Shown: piece after piece, positions 32,830-33,201 of the stretch | How positions within the stretch are numbered: position 1 is the first letter of the stretch | Layout of the letters: each line of letters starts with the position of its first letter | NCBI GenBank assembly: GCA_030656555.1 | Contig: JAUSPN010000068.1 | Coordinates: 1-33,201, forward strand | Direction of reading: 5' to 3' | From: Candidatus Desulfaltia sp. | GTDB lineage: Bacteria; Desulfobacterota; Desulfobacteria; Desulfobacterales; ETH-SRB1 | Length of the DNA: 33,201 bases | The notes under the pieces: generated by a model | The model's input: the letters and a program-made list of their open reading frames with translations, nothing else | Database searches by the model: none | What the model was told of the DNA's origin: nothing | Program-made: the position numbers and the translations under genes

Positions 32830-33201
32830 TCACCACCTCCCTTCTGTTCCCACTGGGGCTGTCTTTCCGCCGTGGCGGTGTGAGTTCCCTGGGGGGGGGG
32901 CATAACTCATGGTTTTAGACAGCAATCCAAGCAACTCAAATCTGTAAAAGGGCTTCGTCAAAAAACTCGCCTGGTATTTCATTTTCTCCTCTTCAAGACG
33001 TGTTCGATACCGTTCCAAGTCAGCGCTCATATAGATCGTTTTTATCCCGGGATCATGATTCCGTATGTCCCTTACCATTTCGAGGCCGTTTTTTTCCGGC
33101 ATCTGGATATCGGTAAGAATGATGTCGGGTTTGAACTGGAGGAAGACCTCATACCCCTCCTCGCCATTCACGGCTGTCTTCACGCGATAGATGCCTTCCC
33201 T
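32830..33201 (-). CDS. Partial response-regulator receiver domain
   Basis: A receiver domain cut by the right edge of the window. The frame is open to 33201 (residues REGIYRVKTAVNGEEGYEVF), so the GTG at 33183 is internal and the true start is outside. The phospho-acceptor Asp is in DIILTDIQMPEKNGLEMV, and the conserved Ser and Lys follow in IYMSAD and FLTKPF. No output domain follows. After the last receiver helix a run of ten G (32891-32900 on plus) gives an odd Pro/Gly/His-rich tail of about 25 residues. One added or removed base changes the tail completely, and the other two frames are open too. This may be sequencing error or a real slippery tract. Confidence 0.82.
   Translation of the reverse strand, partial: REGIYRVKTAVNGEEGYEVFLQFKPDIILTDIQMPEKNGLEMVRDIRNHDPGIKTIYMSADLERYRTRLEEEKMKYQASFLTKPFYRFELLGLLSKTMSYAPPPGNSHRHGGKTAPVGTEGRW

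Overview
The window looks like chromosomal DNA of an anaerobic Desulfobacterota bacterium (Desulfobacterales or a close relative). The basis is moderate: low-to-middle GC, the siroheme/heme gene order (precorrin-2 dehydrogenase, CcsA-like protein, hemA), paired SPASM radical-SAM enzymes, and many short palindromic intergenic repeats. No rRNA, tRNA, CRISPR array, integrase or transposase was seen. Taxonomy is inferred from gene content and was not searched.

Left part (1-8436): a peptide-modification locus of RiPP type. A plus-strand run encodes a PqqD-like protein (1666-1980), a radical SAM/SPASM enzyme (2164-3249), a degenerate HD-GYP protein (3261-4325) and an HPr-kinase-like P-loop protein (4546-5319). 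It converges, with 4 bases to spare, on a minus-strand run encoding a low-molecular-weight phosphatase (7972-8436), an ExeA-type ATPase (7187-7981), a PqqD-like protein with a twin-arginine-like N-terminus (6789-7190), a second radical SAM/SPASM enzyme (5609-6748) and a small Cys/Gly-rich protein (5324-5593). The small protein has six CxxG(S/G) units spaced exactly 10,11,10,11,10 residues behind a 28-residue leader, and is the likely substrate. The gene set resembles the 'SynChlorMet' cassette as I remember it (two SPASM enzymes, a PqqD, an HPrK-like protein). A nucleotidyltransferase-fold gene (322-1530) and a lipoprotein cut by the window edge (1-193) flank it.

Middle part (8671-28545): housekeeping and transport genes. 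These are penicillin-binding protein 1A on plus, then on minus a complete branched-chain amino acid/amide ABC transporter (livK-H-M-G-F), an Elp3-like radical SAM protein, rnc, a PHP phosphoesterase, a DksA-type zinc finger protein, fabD, hemA, a CcsA-like cytochrome c assembly protein, a siroheme-synthesis dehydrogenase, a periplasmic cyclophilin, a metallo-beta-lactamase-fold protein, a DHH phosphoesterase and clpB.

Right part (28759-33201): a cell-envelope locus, all on minus. It holds a TPR lipoprotein, a C39-like cysteine-peptidase lipoprotein, an unrecognised membrane protein, two small PA2779-like secreted/membrane proteins, a Pal-type OmpA lipoprotein, a small secreted beta-strand protein and a response-regulator receiver cut by the window edge. 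The peptidase, TPR and PA2779-like set recalls the PA2778/PA2779 pair of Pseudomonas.

At least six kinds of short inverted or direct repeat lie between genes. Three gene ends (the first PqqD, the second radical SAM enzyme and the PHP protein) are made of repeat sequence, so these elements shape coding ends as well as spacers.
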